From the NCBI RefSeq assembly GCF_033118175.1, contig NC_083681.1, positions 10,992,001-11,056,000 of the forward strand: 64,000 nt of DNA, in the 5' to 3' direction. A program made the translations under genes and the position numbers. How positions within the stretch are numbered: the first letter of the stretch is position 1; every line of letters starts with the position of its first letter. Below are positions 35,515-47,941 of the stretch, one piece after another. Below the pieces are notes generated by a model. It was not told the DNA's origin, ran no database searches, and saw only the letters and a program-made list of their open reading frames with translations. This stretch comes from Dama dama (taxonomy: Eukaryota > Chordata > Mammalia > Artiodactyla > Cervidae).

Positions 35515-37222
35515 ATTCAATTCAGTTCAATTGCTCAGTTGTGTTTGACTCTTTGCGACCTCATGGACTGCAACAGGCCAGGCTTCCCTATCCTTCACCA
35601 ACTCCCAGAGCATGCTCAAACTCACGTCCATCGAGTCAGTGATGCCATCCAACCATCTCATCCTCTGTTATCCCCTTTTCCTCCTGCCTTCAATCCTTCC
35701 CAGCATCAGGATCTTTTCCAGTGAGTCAGTTCTTCCCATCAGGTGGCCAAAGTATTGGAGCTTCGGCTTCACCATCAGTTCTTTCAGTGAATATTCAGGA
35801 CTGATTTCCTTTACAATTGACTGGTTTGACCACCTTGCAGTCCAAAGGACTCTCAAGAGTCTTCTCCAACATCACAGTTCAAAAGCATCAGTTCTTTGGC
35901 GCTCAGCTTTCATTATGGTCCAATTCTCACATCCACACATGACTACCGGAGAAACTAAAGCTTTGATGAGTTGGACCTTTGTTGGCAAAGTAACGCCTCT
36001 GCTTTTTAATATGCTGTTGAGGTTGGTCATAGCTTTACTTCCAAGGAGGAAGCGTCTTTTTATTTCATGGCTGCAGTCACCATTGGCAGTGATTTTGGAG
36101 CCCAAGAAAATAAAGTCTCTCACTGTTTCCATTGTTTCCCCCATGAAGCGTGGGACCAGATACCATCCTCATATTTTTTTTTTTTTAATGTTGAGTTTTA
36201 AGCCAGCTTTTTTCATTCTCCTCTTTCACTTTCATTAAGAAACTCTTTAGTTCCTCTTTGCTTTCTGCCGTAAGAGTGATGTCATCTGCATATCTGACGT
36301 TATTGATATTTCTCCTGGCAATCTTGATTCCTGCTTGTGCTTCATCCAGCCTGGCATTTCACATGAGATACTCTGCATATAATTAAATAAGCAGGGTGAC
36401 AATATACAGCCTTGAGGTACTCCTTTCCCAATTTGGAAGCAGTCCATTATTCCATGTCCATTTCTATGTGCTGCTTCTTGACCTGTTTACAGATTTCTTA
36501 GGAGGAAGGTAAGGTGGTCTGGTATTCCCATCTCTTTAAGAAATTTTCGTTTGTTAAAATCTGCACAAAGGCTTTAGTATAGTCAATGAAGCAGAAATAG
36601 ATGTTTTTCTGGAAGTCTCTTACTTTTTCCATGATCCAACAGATGTTGGCAATTTGAACTCTGGCTCTTCTGTCTTTTCTAAATCCCGCTTGAAGTTCTC
36701 AGTTCATGTACCGTTGAAGCCTGGCTTGGAGAATTTTGAACATTACTTTTCTAGTGTCTGAGATGAGTGAAATTATGTGGTAATTTGAACATTTTTGGCA
36801 TTGTCTTTCTTTGGGATTGGAATGAAAACTGACCTTTTCCAGTCCTGTGGCCACTGCTGAATTTTCCACATTTGCTGGCATATTGAGTGTAGCACCTTCA
36901 CAGCATCATCTTTTAGGATTTGAAAAAACTCAGCTGGAATTCCATCACCTCCACTAGCCTTGTTCGTAGTGATGCTTCCTGAGGCTCACTTGACTTCACA
37001 TTCCAGGATATCTGGTTCTAGGTGAGTGATCATTGTGGTTATCTGGGTCATGAAGATCTTTTTTGTATAGTTCTTTCGTATATTCTTGCCACCTCTTCTT
37101 AATTTCTTCTGCTTCTGTTAGGTCCATACCATTTCTGTCCTTTATTGTGCCCATCTCTGCATGAAATATTCCCTTGGCATTTCTAATTTTCTTGAGGAAA
37201 TCTCTTGTCTTTCCCACACTAT
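35515..37222 (-). mobile_element. BovB LINE, 5'-truncated
   Basis: The antisense copy starts with the tail (attcaattcagttcaattg), passes the C-terminal region and the RT (YADD at 36281-36292), and stops in the linker (KTRDFLKKIRNAKGIFHAEMG, minus, near 37140-37205). Frames 36699-36881 and 36996-37253 (minus) are RT and linker fragments. Frameshifts and stops make it inactive. Confidence 0.93.
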
Positions 37223-37360
37223 TGTCTATGTATGTATCATCATTATTATACATATTGTTATTTTCTTTCTTTTACTGATATATTAATATATCATCATTAT
37301 GATTATATTTATTGTTATTGTTATTTTGCATTTATCTATCTATCATCATCATTATGTGTG
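37223..37360. repeat. ATT/ATC-rich simple sequence
   Basis: Imperfect runs such as atcatcattatta, ttattgttattgttatt and atctatctatcatcatcatt, at the truncated 5' end of the BovB copy. Confidence 0.7.
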
Positions 37361-37409
37361 TAACCTGGGCCCTCAGCATGAAATTTTTGTCTCTCTTCAC
37401 TTAGCCTAT

Positions 37410-37750
37410 TTAACATCTGTTTAGGCTTCAAATTTCAATCTTTCCCCAAGTATTACTGCTTTGGAGGAAATTTCTCTTACTGCCCTGCTTAGGATATTCA
37501 CGGGATTATATCCATTCATATAGTACCATATACCTCTCATTCAGAGCTGAAATCACATCAAAGCTTCTACTTATTTGTGTGACTCTCCTATTAAGTGCAG
37601 ATTTCCTATTTGAATTTTAGGTACAGTACAGCTGAAACTGTGCTTGTAATTTTCTCACTATTTTATTTCTCTTCCCAGTAAAGTTCTTGACAGCTAGTGT
37701 GTTATCACTACAGATTTGCATTAATAATTAATGATTGAATGAATAATTTT
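37410..37750 (+). mobile_element. Possible L2 3' end
   Basis: tgtgtgactctcctattaag, agttcttgacagctagtg and a final attgaatgaataa are reminiscent of the L2 3' end. The match is weak. Confidence 0.35.
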
Positions 37751-37910
37751 TATTAACAGTCTATCACAGCTTTTCAACTATTTTTTACACTGTTTTCTTT
37801 CAGACTCAATCAACATATTAAAAAAGTAATATACCTTCACAAAATCATAGCCTATTCTGAAAAATACCCTTAAAATATATTTTGAAAAATGATTCTTATT
37901 ATGCTATATT

Positions 37911-38035
37911 CTCCTGGAGTAGAAAATGGCAACCCATCCAGTATCCTTGCCTGGAAAATTCCATAGACAGCAGAGCCTTGTGGGCGACAGTCCATGGGAT
38001 CACACAGAATTGGACACAATTGAGCACACACATAC
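37911..38035 (+). mobile_element. Bov-tA SINE, 5'-truncated
   Basis: Only the second half is present, from ctcctggagtagaaaatggc to attgagcacacac. Confidence 0.82.
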
Positions 38036-38172
38036 CCACATGCTGTGTTCTCCTCTTTGTTAAATTGTCTTAATTAGATACCCATCTGATCATGGTGTGT
38101 CTAAATAACAACAGCAAACAAGCTATTAGCATATTTCAAACTTTGATGGGCAACAAAATCTCTGGTATTTGT

Positions 38173-38174
<2 letters not shown>

Positions 38175-38206
<32 letters not shown>
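38175..38206. repeat. (AC)n microsatellite
   Basis: About 16 AC units without interruption; likely polymorphic. Confidence 0.95.
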
Positions 38207-38209
<3 letters not shown>

Positions 38210-38379
38210 CCTAGATTCCTGGACTATACTCAAAGCTACTGAATTTCATTACCTGTGACTAGAGCCTCAGCATTGTAGTTTACGCAAGTTGTCTAGGAAT
38301 TTTTATGCATCCTATATTTTAGGAAAAACTGAGCTAAAGAAAAGAGATTTGGATAAAGAGTCATAGGAGTCTTATTCCA

Positions 38380-38620
38380 CTTCTGACTCTTTTGTATAAG
38401 AGCTTTATGCAAGTTTCTGAAACTTGGGTAAGTTTCTGAACCTCATAAATTCTTAGTTTTTGTACATTCTATAAAAGGAATGGTAATATCAATATTATGT
38501 CTTTATTGTGAGGGCTGTGAAGGGTAATATATACAAAGTATAACAGTACTTTGTAAACAGTTATGCTAGTATTGGCTAGGTCTTTGACTCAATAACTTTG
38601 ACAATGTCATATGATCTCAC
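38380..38620 (+). mobile_element. MIR-like SINE
   Basis: gggtaagtttctgaacctc, gtacattctataaaaggaatgg, tattgtgagggctgtgaagg and acagtactttgtaaacag match the MIR core order (caagtcacttaacctc ... taaaatggg ... ttgtgaggatt). Confidence 0.62.
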
Positions 38621-38814
38621 AATGCTTCATTTTTTACCAAAAAAATGAGAACCTATGCAACACACTGATTTGTCAAAATAAATAAGGATAGATGTGAAAA
38701 TGCTTTGAAAAAGAAAAAAAATGTACTATTACTAATGGATTCAATAATCAATCTCTATCTTCAGGGAAGTTTATTATACAAAGAGGAAAAGCTGATGCTG
38801 AAATGATAACAATT

Positions 38815-39005
38815 TAACAAACACATATCAGGTAGAAGGTAATGTACTAAATATTATGTACTTCCTCTCAAGTCTTTGCAGAAAATCTGGTATTATAGAA
38901 GATTTTCTGCAAATGAGAAGACTGAGTCTCAGAAAGTACAAGTAACTCATGCAAGAGGACACAATATTCCAATAGTGAACTTGGAACTCAATTCTGATTC
39001 TTAGT
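38815..39005 (+). mobile_element. MIR-like SINE
   Basis: gcaaatgagaagactgagtctcagaaag and gtaactcatgcaag, then gtgaacttggaactcaattctg, follow the MIR order (gatgaggaaactgaggc ... taacttgccc). Confidence 0.6.
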
Positions 39006-39006
39006 T

Positions 39007-39008
<2 letters not shown>

Positions 39009-39037
<29 letters not shown>
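39009..39037. repeat. (AC)n microsatellite
   Basis: About 14 uninterrupted AC units at the end of the MIR. Confidence 0.93.
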
Positions 39038-39409
39038 AATATATGAGTTTTAACTCTGTGCTGTTCATTAATACCCAACACTTCTTCACATAATTGAACA
39101 CAGGCAGAAAACACAGATTTCAAAAGTTTAACTGTTATTATTAGCAGGGACAAATGACTTTAATAAAGAAGAATATACAGAAGATTATAAAGAATAATCA
39201 AAAATGGATTTAGAGATAGAAAATGTATGTTAGAGGTGAAGTGGGCCTTGTGACTGGCTCTCTAATAATATTCACTCCACCTGTCACAATATGGTATAGG
39301 GAATTAACCCTTCATTATATATGCAGCCCTGATTAGCCTATGCAAATCTTGGAAATCTCACCTACCTTTGCTGGTGATTGGTTCAGGAAGTTAGATATAA
39401 GCCAATTCA

Positions 39410-39900
39410 GTCCAGTTCAGTTGCTCAGTTGAGTCTGACTCTTTGTGACCCCATGGACTGCAGCACGCCAGGGCTCCCTGTCCATCACCAACTCCCGGAG
39501 TTTACTCAAACTCATGTCCATTGAATCAGTGATGCCATCCAGCCATCTCATCCTCTGCCATCCCCTTCTCCTCCTGCCTTCAATCTTTCCCAGTATTCAG
39601 GGTCTTTTCCAGTGAGTCAATTCTTCACATCTGATGGCCAAAGTATTGAAGTTTCACTTTCAGCATCAGTCCTTCCAATGAATATTCAGGACTGATTTCC
39701 TTTAGGCTGGACTGGTTGGATCTCCTTGCTGTCCGTGGGACTATTAAGGGTCTTCTCCAACACCACAGTTCAAAAGCATCAATTCTGCACTCAGCTTTGT
39801 TTATAGTCCAACTCTCACATCCACACATGATGAATGGAAAAACCATAGCTTTGAGTAGACAGATCTTTGTTGGCAAAGTAATGTCTCTGCATTTTAATAG
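39410..39900 (-). mobile_element. BovB LINE fragment with 7-base target duplication
   Basis: The 3' end and distal ORF region only (minus frame 39625-39876: PTKICLLKAMVFPFIMCGCE). gccaatt at 39403-39409 is repeated at 39901-39907, giving the insertion point inside the MaLR LTR. Confidence 0.92.
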
Positions 39901-40046
39901 GCCAATTAGATCATGATAATCTTCTTATGATAGATGCTGGTTCTGGAGCAAGCCCATGGTCTAAACTGGAGAAGTCAGATGAAGGAACAGGTATTTGTAG
40001 AGATACACTAGGTTTTTCTCTTGCTGTATATAAACAAGAAAGCATT

Positions 40047-40231
40047 TGTTGTTGTTGTTTAGTTGCTAAGTAGTGTCTGACTCTTATGCCTGTCCCATGG
40101 GATTTCCCAGGCAAGAATACTGGAGTGGATTGCCATTTACTTCTCCAGGGGATCTTCTCAACCGAAGGATCGAACATGTGTCTCTTGCTTGGCAGGTGGA
40201 TTCTTTACCATTGAGCCAGCTGGGAAGCCCC
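40047..40231 (-). mobile_element. Bov-tA SINE with (GTT)n end
   Basis: Reads from a gttgttgttgtt run through agtgtctgactcttatgcc to gagccagctgggaagcccc. It is missing about 20 bases around the usual gaccccatggactg. Inserted in the MaLR LTR. Confidence 0.85.
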
Positions 40232-40495
40232 ATGAAAAGATTTAGCCTCTATTATTCTTGGCAATCAGCCTATGATTGCAATGGGCTTTTAGAGTAAGGC
40301 CAGCATTGAAGATGACTGAGTGGAGAGATGGAACCAACCTGGGTCCTTGAAAGAAACTTGAGACACTGGATCAACCAATGAAATAATCTGCTTTGGCTTT
40401 CTGTTAGAAGAACCAATAAATCTCCTTATTATTGAAGCCAGTTTGAGTTAGGCTTCATATTACTTGCAACTGGAAGCATCCTGAGATACATAGCA

Positions 40496-41320
40496 TAACA
40501 AAACTCTGTGGGTTTATGATGACTGAAACTGGAATAACTCATTTTATGTGCTAAAACTAGTTTACTAGCATAAATAACCCCAAAAGAGGATCTCCAACAA
40601 TATCTAATTACTCCAAATAAGCCACTTGTAACTGAAAAATGACAAGTCAGTTGGGAAAACTATAGGAATAGCTGCCCAACTAGCAGAAAATTGCCAGAAA
40701 AGCAAATTGTACAATGAAATTACTAAATTGACTTCAACATTTACCTACAAGATAATGGAATAATCACTTTTGGATAGAGATTTGGGGCTTATTAAAGATG
40801 TAGAATTATAACCAATGAATTTATATGTTATATGTTATATATATTTATTTGTTATAAAGTTAAAGTATTGAAAATTAGAGAAAGAATTTTAGAGCAATCT
40901 TGACCTAAAATTCTATTTTAGAAATCCACTAATAATCTGTATCATTCTCATTGCTACATTCATTTTTTTTAAAGGGCCAGGAAAAGTTAGAGAAATTGTC
41001 ATATGAGGACAAAAATGAAAAGCTAAAACTTGCCAGCTTTGACTTATAGAAGCTGACTGGATACTAGGGGACGTAAGATCTTATGGAGGCCTTACCATTT
41101 TCTAGCTAAGTGAGTTAGGAATTCACTTTTGCATCTCTAGCACACACAAAATTTTTCAGGTACTAAAGCTGGAAGGATGGGTTTTCCTGTGAATATTGCA
41201 AGAAAGCTGTTCCTTTGGCTTAATACTTAAAGATGGAATAGGTGCCTTCTGTTTGTTCTGGGTGGTAAAAGAGGGTAATAAACAAATATGCCAAATGACT
41301 GAAAAATTCAAGGCTTTTTG
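40496..41320. other. Unique intron sequence
   Basis: No repeat or exon recognised. Confidence 0.45.
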
Positions 41321-41329
41321 AAGAGCAGG

Positions 41330-41930
41330 AAAGTAGATGATTTAAGTTTGGTCAGAGTAGCAAAATTTTATGTGGAGAAAAGGAGGTCGAGGGAAGACCT
41401 TGAACACCTGGACAATGAGTTTGAACATTTTTATAAAGGTAATGGCGGTCAGTAAATGTTTTAAACTTGGAGGTGAACCAACACAGTAGATATTATAAAG
41501 GAAGAATCAAGAATGGGAATGAAATATTATTCCAGAATTTCATGCTAAATAAATTGGAAGAAAAATGATATAAAAAGGGCAAAATCTGGAGGTGGATCTC
41601 AAAAGTTTTCCTCTCAACTAAATGTAATAAATTTTAATTGAAATAATTCTGAAGATAACACTGAAGTGCAAAGGTAGGAAGATGCTAGTTTGGAGACTGA
41701 AGAGAGTTTGAAAAGTCAGAAATCGTTATTGAGAGCCATGTGATAGGAAATAAACAACATCTGAATAGCAATATTACTGAAAAACATCGAAAGCTTATGT
41801 GAAATGAAAAACATGATTTTATAGGAGCTGAGACAACTTTTTTCCATTAGGTTTTTTTTATCACTCATTACCAGAAACAGGTGATTGAGTTTAAAATTTG
41901 GTGTGATAGGCATCAAGGAAGTCATGAATT
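41330..41930 (-). mobile_element. Possible antisense L2 remnant
   Basis: aaaggaggtcgagggaagaccttg, then aggaagatgctagtttggag, resembles the antisense L2 3' half. Divergence is high and the edges are unclear. Confidence 0.35.
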
Positions 41931-42175
41931 TCAGGTAAGAAATGAATTAGATAAAACTCTTAACCATACAAGTTAAGTAGAGTGATGTGAAGCTCAGAGG
42001 AAGATAATAAATGTGGGAGGCACGTGCATTTAATTGCAACATGTTAAAACTGTTGTCAGAGGTTTCATGTCTCAAGCTACAGATCAAAATATACATAGCA
42101 GAACTCCTAGGATGCAAGTCAGTGGCCTTGCAGTTGTAAATAGGGAGAGATAATAAGGCCCTGGCCCTCAGAGGG

Positions 42176-42383
42176 GGCTTCCCTGTTGGCTCAGATGGTA
42201 AAGAATCTGCCTGCAGTGCAGGAGACCTGGGTTCAATCTCTGAGTCACAAAGATCCCGTGGAGAAGGGTATGGCAATGCACTCCAGCATTCTTGCTTGGA
42301 GAAGTCCATGGATAGAGGAGCCTGACGGGCTACAGTCCATGGTTTGCAAAGAGTTGGACATGACCAAGAGACTTTCAGTCACG
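42176..42383 (+). mobile_element. Bov-tA SINE
   Basis: Full-length copy from gggggcttccctgttggctc to gagttggacatgaccaagag. Confidence 0.88.
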
Positions 42384-42496
42384 CTAAGGGGGCTAATATA
42401 TCAATTGATAATTCAAAAAATCTGCTCTTGGTATAAAACCTCAATGGACACATAAACCTTTTCTTTAACACTTCTATTTAATTTCTTACCCATATA

Positions 42497-42858
42497 CAGT
42501 TAAACTTCATTTCATTGCACTTTACAAATATTGCTTTTTAAAAAAAAAAAAAATGAAGGTTTCTGGCAATTCGGAATCTAGCAAGTTTATCAGCATCTTT
42601 TTTCTAACAGCATCTGCTCACTTCATGTTTATGTGTCACATTTTTTGTAGTTCTTGGGCTATTTCAAACTCTCTCCCTATTATTATATTTGTTATGGTAA
42701 CCTGTAATTTTTGGTGTTACTACTACAATGCAGAAAGTTCACATGATGGTTCACATTTTTTAGTGATATTTTTAATAGGTATTTACATTGTTTTTGAGGC
42801 TTAATGCACACTTAAAGGACCAAGCATTTTGTAAGCACAACTTTTCTTTAACTTGAAA
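42497..42858 (+). mobile_element. Internally deleted Tigger1-type element, left part
   Basis: Starts cagttaaacttcatttcattgc beside TA and continues with Tigger1 5' text (agcatctgctcacttc, tttgttatggtaacctg). It then jumps at about 42770 to Tigger1 3' text (ggtatttacattg, ttaatgcacactta), so the transposase gene is deleted. It is cut at 42858 by an L1 insertion and continues at about 45138. Confidence 0.82.
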
Positions 42859-45137
42859 TACAGTTGATCTACAAGCTGTGTTAATTTCATATTTACAGAA
42901 AAGTGATCCCATATATTGGGCTATACAGTAGGTATAATAACTTCTAGGTGCATCCATGCTGCTGCAAATGGCAGTATTTCATTCTTTTTTACAACCGAGT
43001 AATATTTCGTTGTATGTATGTGCCACATCTTCTTTATTCTTTCATCTGTTGAGGGACACAGGTTGCTTCCATGTCTTGGCTATTGTAAATAGTGCTACCA
43101 TGAATATTGGGTTGCATGTATCTTTTTTATTTATAGTTTTCTCTGGATATATGACCAGGAGTGGGATTGTTGGATCATAAATAGATCTATTTTTAGTGTT
43201 TTTTTTTTTTTAGATCTATTTTTAATTTTATAAGGAACTTCATTCTGTTCTCCAAAGTGCCTGTACCAACTTACATTCCCATCAACTGTACAGGAGGGTT
43301 TCTTTTTCCACCACACTCTTTCCATCATGTACTATTTATAGACTTTTTGATGTTGGTCACCCTGACTAGTGTAAGGTGATACCTCATTGTGTTCTTGATT
43401 TGCATTTCTGTAATAAATAGTGATGTTGAGCATCTTTGCTTGTGTCTTTTGGCTATCTATATGTCTTTTTTGAAGAAAAATCTTTTTGTGCCTTCCGCCC
43501 ATTTTTTCTGCTAGGTGTTTGTTTTTTTTGATATTGAGCTGTATAAGCTGTTTGTATATTTTGGAGTTTAATCCCTTGTCAGGCTTCTGAGATGGCTCAG
43601 CTGGAAAAGAATGCATCTGTTAATGCAGGAGATGCAGATTCGATCCCTGGGATGGGAAAGATCCCCTGAGGAAGGAAATGTCAACCCGCTCCAGTATTCT
43701 TGCTTGGGAAATCCCATGTTTAGAGGAGACTGAGGCTATAGTCCGTGGGATTGCGACAAATTTGGACATGACTTAGCAACTAAACCACCACCACAATAAC
43801 AACAAATCTCTTGTCAGCCAGATCATTTGCAAATATTTTCTCCATTATGTAGGTTGTCTTTTCATTTTGCTTATGATTTCCTTTGCCATGCAAAAACTTT
43901 TAAGTTTTTAGTTCCTATTTGTTCATTTTTGTTTTCATTTCCATTACTCTAGGAGATGTATCCAAAAAGATATTGCTGCAGTTTATGTCAAAGAATGTTC
44001 TGACTGTGTTTTCCTCTAGTTTTCTAGTATCTGTAGCATATTACATTTAGATCTTTAAGTTTGAGTTTATTTTTGTATATGGTTTTAGAGAATGTCCTAA
44101 TCATTCTTTTACATGCAGTTGTCCAGTTTTTCCAGAATAACTTATTTTCTCCATTGTATAGGCTTGCCTCTTTTGTGGTGGATTAATTGACCGTGGGTGA
44201 GTGGGTTCATTTCTGGGCTTTCTATTCTATTCCATTGATCTATGTCTTTTTTGCACTAGTACAAAATTGTTCTGATAACTGTAGCTTTGCCATATAGTCT
44301 GAAGTCAAGGAGTTTTATTCCTCCAGCTCTGTTTTCCTTTCTCAAGTTTGTCTTGGCTTCTCATGGTCTTTTGTGTTTCCATATAAATTTTAAGACTTTT
44401 TGTTCTGGTTCTGTGAAAAATGCCAATGGTAATTTGGTAAGGAGTGCATTGAATCAATAGATTTCCTTGGGTAGTATATTTATTTTGACAATATTGATTC
44501 TTTCAATCCAAGAACATTATTCTTGGGATTCTTTCTGGTTGTCATTTTCAATTTCTTTCTTCAACATCTTAAAGTTTTCTGAATGCATTCCTTTGGTCTC
44601 CTTAGGTAAGTTTATCACTAGGTATCTTCTTATTTTTGATGTGATGGTAAATGAAATTGCTCCCTTAATTTCTATTTCTGATCTTTAGATGTTAGTGTAT
44701 AGACATGCAACAGATTTCTCTGTATTAATTTTGTATCCTGCAACATTACTGAATTAGTTGAAGAGTTCTAGTAGTTTTCTGGTAGTGTCTTTAGGATTTT
44801 CTATGTATAGTATCACGTCTTCTGTGAACTGACAAGTTTACATCTTTTCCAATTTCAATTCCTTGTATTTATTTTTCTGCTCTGACTTCTCTGAGTTCTG
44901 TGGCAAGAACTTCCAAAACTAAGTTGAACAAAAGCAGTAAAAGTGGATAGTCTTGCCTGGTTCCTAATCTTAGAGGAAAGATTTCAGTTTTCTGCTAACT
45001 ATGACATTATCTATGAGTTTAGCTGTGAGTTTATATGGCCTTTGTTATTTTGAAGTAGATTTTCTCCATACCCACTTTCTGAAGAGTTTTTTTTTAATCA
45101 TAAATGAATGGTTATTTTCATTAAAAGCTTTTTCTGT
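42859..45137 (-). mobile_element. Old L1, 5'-truncated in ORF2
   Basis: The left end is an L1 3' UTR in antisense (tacagttgatctacaagctg). ORF2 C-terminal text follows at about 42960-43330 and continues to reverse-transcriptase text near 45120 (minus EKAFNENNHSFM). The flanks 42831-42858 and 45138-45166 both read gtaagca...acttgaaa and are probably a diverged target duplication. A local duplication of agatctatttttag lies at 43184-43224. A SINE is inserted at 43583-43804. Confidence 0.85.
43583..43804 (+). mobile_element. Bov-tA SINE in L1, with target duplication
   Basis: Flanked by aatcccttgtcag (43570-43582) and aatctcttgtcag (43805-43817), 12 of 13 bases equal. This is the third layer of nesting: SINE in L1 in Tigger. 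Confidence 0.92.
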
Positions 45138-45253
45138 GTAAGCATAAATTTTATATTTACTTGAAAGCCAAAACATTTGTGTGACTTTTTATTGTGATAT
45201 TCACCTTATTGTGGTGGTCTGGAACAAAACCCACAGAATCTTCAAGTATATAT
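45138..45253 (+). mobile_element. Deleted Tigger1-type element, right part
   Basis: tgtgtgactttttattgtgatattcaccttattgtggtggtctggaac is the Tigger1 3' terminal region, ending near agtatatatgca. It completes the element begun at 42497. Confidence 0.85.
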
Positions 45254-45689
45254 GCACTCCAGGTTGCCAGAATCTACCATATGAATTATTCTTGGCTATT
45301 TGAAATTAGTTTTTAGTATTTAGATTAATATTTCCTGTAAGAATGAATGTATGTATGAATGTATGCTGCAAGGAAAAGGGTGGAGTGAAAGGAAAATCAT
45401 GAAAAAAATTGCTGAGGGACTTAAAGAGATCAGAACACCAAACTTCAAATAATAGTTTTGTGATTGCAGCCACACTAAACTTCTGAAAATCTTTTCCCAC
45501 CATACCACTCCCAGTTTTTCCTCCAATTTTACTGGGTTTGCTATTCTGCTTATTGACATATTATATGACATGACAGTATATTTAATATTAAATGCCTATG
45601 ATTATTGTTTACTTAGTTACTGTTCCATATACTGAACATTCTTCCTTATTTATGTGAGTTTAAAAAAATGTGATTATTCTTTTTAGGGA

Positions 45690-46720
45690 AAAGGATTACA
45701 TATTCATTCATTCATTCATCTAATAATTTGTTTAACAATATTGGGAAATATACAAACTAGACTTTGGGCATTAGGCAGTAAATAAGATATAGAATGTACT
45801 TGCCCTTATATGTTTTATTTTGTAGGGAGGAGAAGATAGTCAATGAACAAATGAATGAGATGATTTCAGATAGTAATAAATGCGATGAAGAAAATAAAGT
45901 GGTATAAAAATTGGTTGGAGACAAGGCAGGAGACATTAGACGTGGAGCTGATAATCAAATGATATCGTTGTTCAATGGCTGAGTCCCATCCGACCCTTTG
46001 GGACTACATGGGCTTCAGCATGCCAGGCTTCCCTGTCCTTAACTATCTCCTGGAGTTTGCTCAAATTCATCTCCATTGAGTTGATTATGCTATCTAACTG
46101 TCATCCTCTGCCACCCCCTCTCCTTTTGCCTTCAGTCTTTCCCAGCATCAGAGTCTTTTCCAATGAGTCAGTTCTTCTCATCAGATGGCCAAAGTATTGG
46201 AGCTTCAAATTCAGCATCAGTCATTTCAATGAATATTCAGGGTTGATTTCCTTTGGGATTGACAGGTTTGATCTCCTTGCTGTCCAAGGGACTCTCAAGA
46301 GTCTTCTCCAACCCCACAGTTCAAAAGCATCAATGATAGGAAAGAACTATCCAGCACATAAATGGGCAAGAGTGTTCCAGGCAGATATTAATAATAAAAA
46401 TATTCCTAAGTGTTATGTGCTTGGCATATCTGTGGAACAGAAAAAGAATTCTGCTGTGGTTTAGTCAAAGTGATAGAAGAGGTTAGAGGAAGATAATATT
46501 GTTGGAAATATCAGTAAGTGCCAGGTAATAAAGGGATTTGAAGACAATGGTAATAAATTTGGATTTTACTCTGAGTGTATTGAAAATTCATTGGAAATGA
46601 ATTTTCTTTTCATACAAGAAGAGTCAAAGGGAAGAAGCCATTGAAAATTTTAGATAAAAAGGTGCAATGTAAGACTTTTAGAACATATAGAAAGATTTGG
46701 GGAAAAACCTATATAAATGA
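45690..46720 (-). mobile_element. L2 LINE 3' region, split by BovB
   Basis: cattcattcattcatc at the start is the antisense L2 3' end. After the BovB insertion the text continues gtgttccaggcagatatt, ggaacagaaaaag and ttggattttactctgagtg, all in L2 antisense order. Confidence 0.66.
45965..46331 (-). mobile_element. BovB LINE fragment with 7-base target duplication
   Basis: Terminal BovB in antisense (catgccaggcttccctgtcc ... tcttctccaaccccacag). aatgata at 45958-45964 is repeated at 46332-46338. Inserted in the L2 remnant. Confidence 0.9.
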
Positions 46721-47940
46721 CAAAAATTTTTGAGCATTTTTCTTTGCAATAAAATTTTTATAACAAATACAAATTGTGATCATTCAGTGAGTCTGTTTTC
46801 CAGTGCTGATTTATTGTACTGCTGTTGCTTAGTAGACGTTGTCAGTAGTAATAGTAGCAGTTTCAGAGACACTGGCCATTGGATGCTCCAAGGATGCTTT
46901 GGACATATATTTCTTGCAATCTCACGGACTCTGTGGTGATTTTTCTACTTCCATTGAAAGGAAAAACAAAAATTTTACCACCTCTTCCCCATGTCAGTCT
47001 TATAAAATTGGAATTTTTATGACATTTATCCTAATTAATATAATTTGTGAATGGCATGCATTTGTCATTGGGATTTTGACTCCTTGTGAGTTGTGAGCTA
47101 AAATAGCTTGTGCTGTTTTGGGCTGAAGCATTTAATTACTAATGTGAGACTTTACACATCACTACATTTAAAATGTTTATTTAAAGAATCCTTGTGTTCC
47201 TTTTTAGAAAAATACAAACATTTCTCCGTCAATTATTACAAACTTCAGGTGAAAGGTAAATTAAGCAACAATTTCAAGTAGTTAGGCAGGCATAAACAAT
47301 GTAGTTTTATATAAGTTGGAGTTGTGCACTCTTTATATATTCCAATATATAAGTGTTACTCTCCATCCATCGAAGGTGATCTTTCTGAAATGGAAAATAG
47401 ATATTTGAGTATCTATTGTGCAAACTAGCAAGAATAAGTAAAAATAATCAACTTATTTATTTAAAACCTCAAGCAACCCAGACACTATCCTGAAATTAAT
47501 TTAGTAAGCTAGTGTTACATAAATTCTAAGAACAGATGAGTTGAAGAAATCCTGTGGGAAAATAACATATGGGGTGCTAAAATATGCTAGGTATCATGCT
47601 TCTGCAGAGCTTTCTATAAATCCAATATTGGATTTATTGTGTATGACTCATTACAACTCTGTAATGCAAATTAAGATAAAAAAATAACATATGCCTATAT
47701 GGGCTTAAACAATTTTCAATCTCACTATTCATTTATGAATAATTTATAGCTATCCTGTGACATATTTTCCTAAATATACAATAAGGTAAATTTGGAATTA
47801 TTTCCAAAGACACTTTAGGACCACATGTTTATAAAGTCATTAATTTTAAGACAGCTGCACCCTTGGCAATACTGTGGCCTAAACTAGACTTTCTTTAATT
47901 TATTTTTCTCTGAAGCATAAATTTGCAACTATTCTCATTT
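46721..47940. other. Unique intron sequence
   Basis: No feature recognised. The overlapping open frames at 46730-46939 and 46839-47096 have no domain or splice context. Confidence 0.45.
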
Positions 47941-47941
47941 A

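Larger units (their letters stand above)
39235..40495 (+). mobile_element. MLT1-like MaLR LTR, split
   Basis: The left part ends at the BovB insertion (39410). It contains actggctctctaataatattc and tgattagcctatgcaaatc. After the BovB and a SINE it resumes with gatggaaccaacctgggtcc, ctccttattattgaagccag and tgagatac, the MLT1 3' order. Confidence 0.6.

Noticed and set aside
38175..39037. Repeated AC runs as a possible direct-repeat array or CRISPR
   Set aside because: They are plain dinucleotide microsatellites; no spacers, and this is a mammalian genome.
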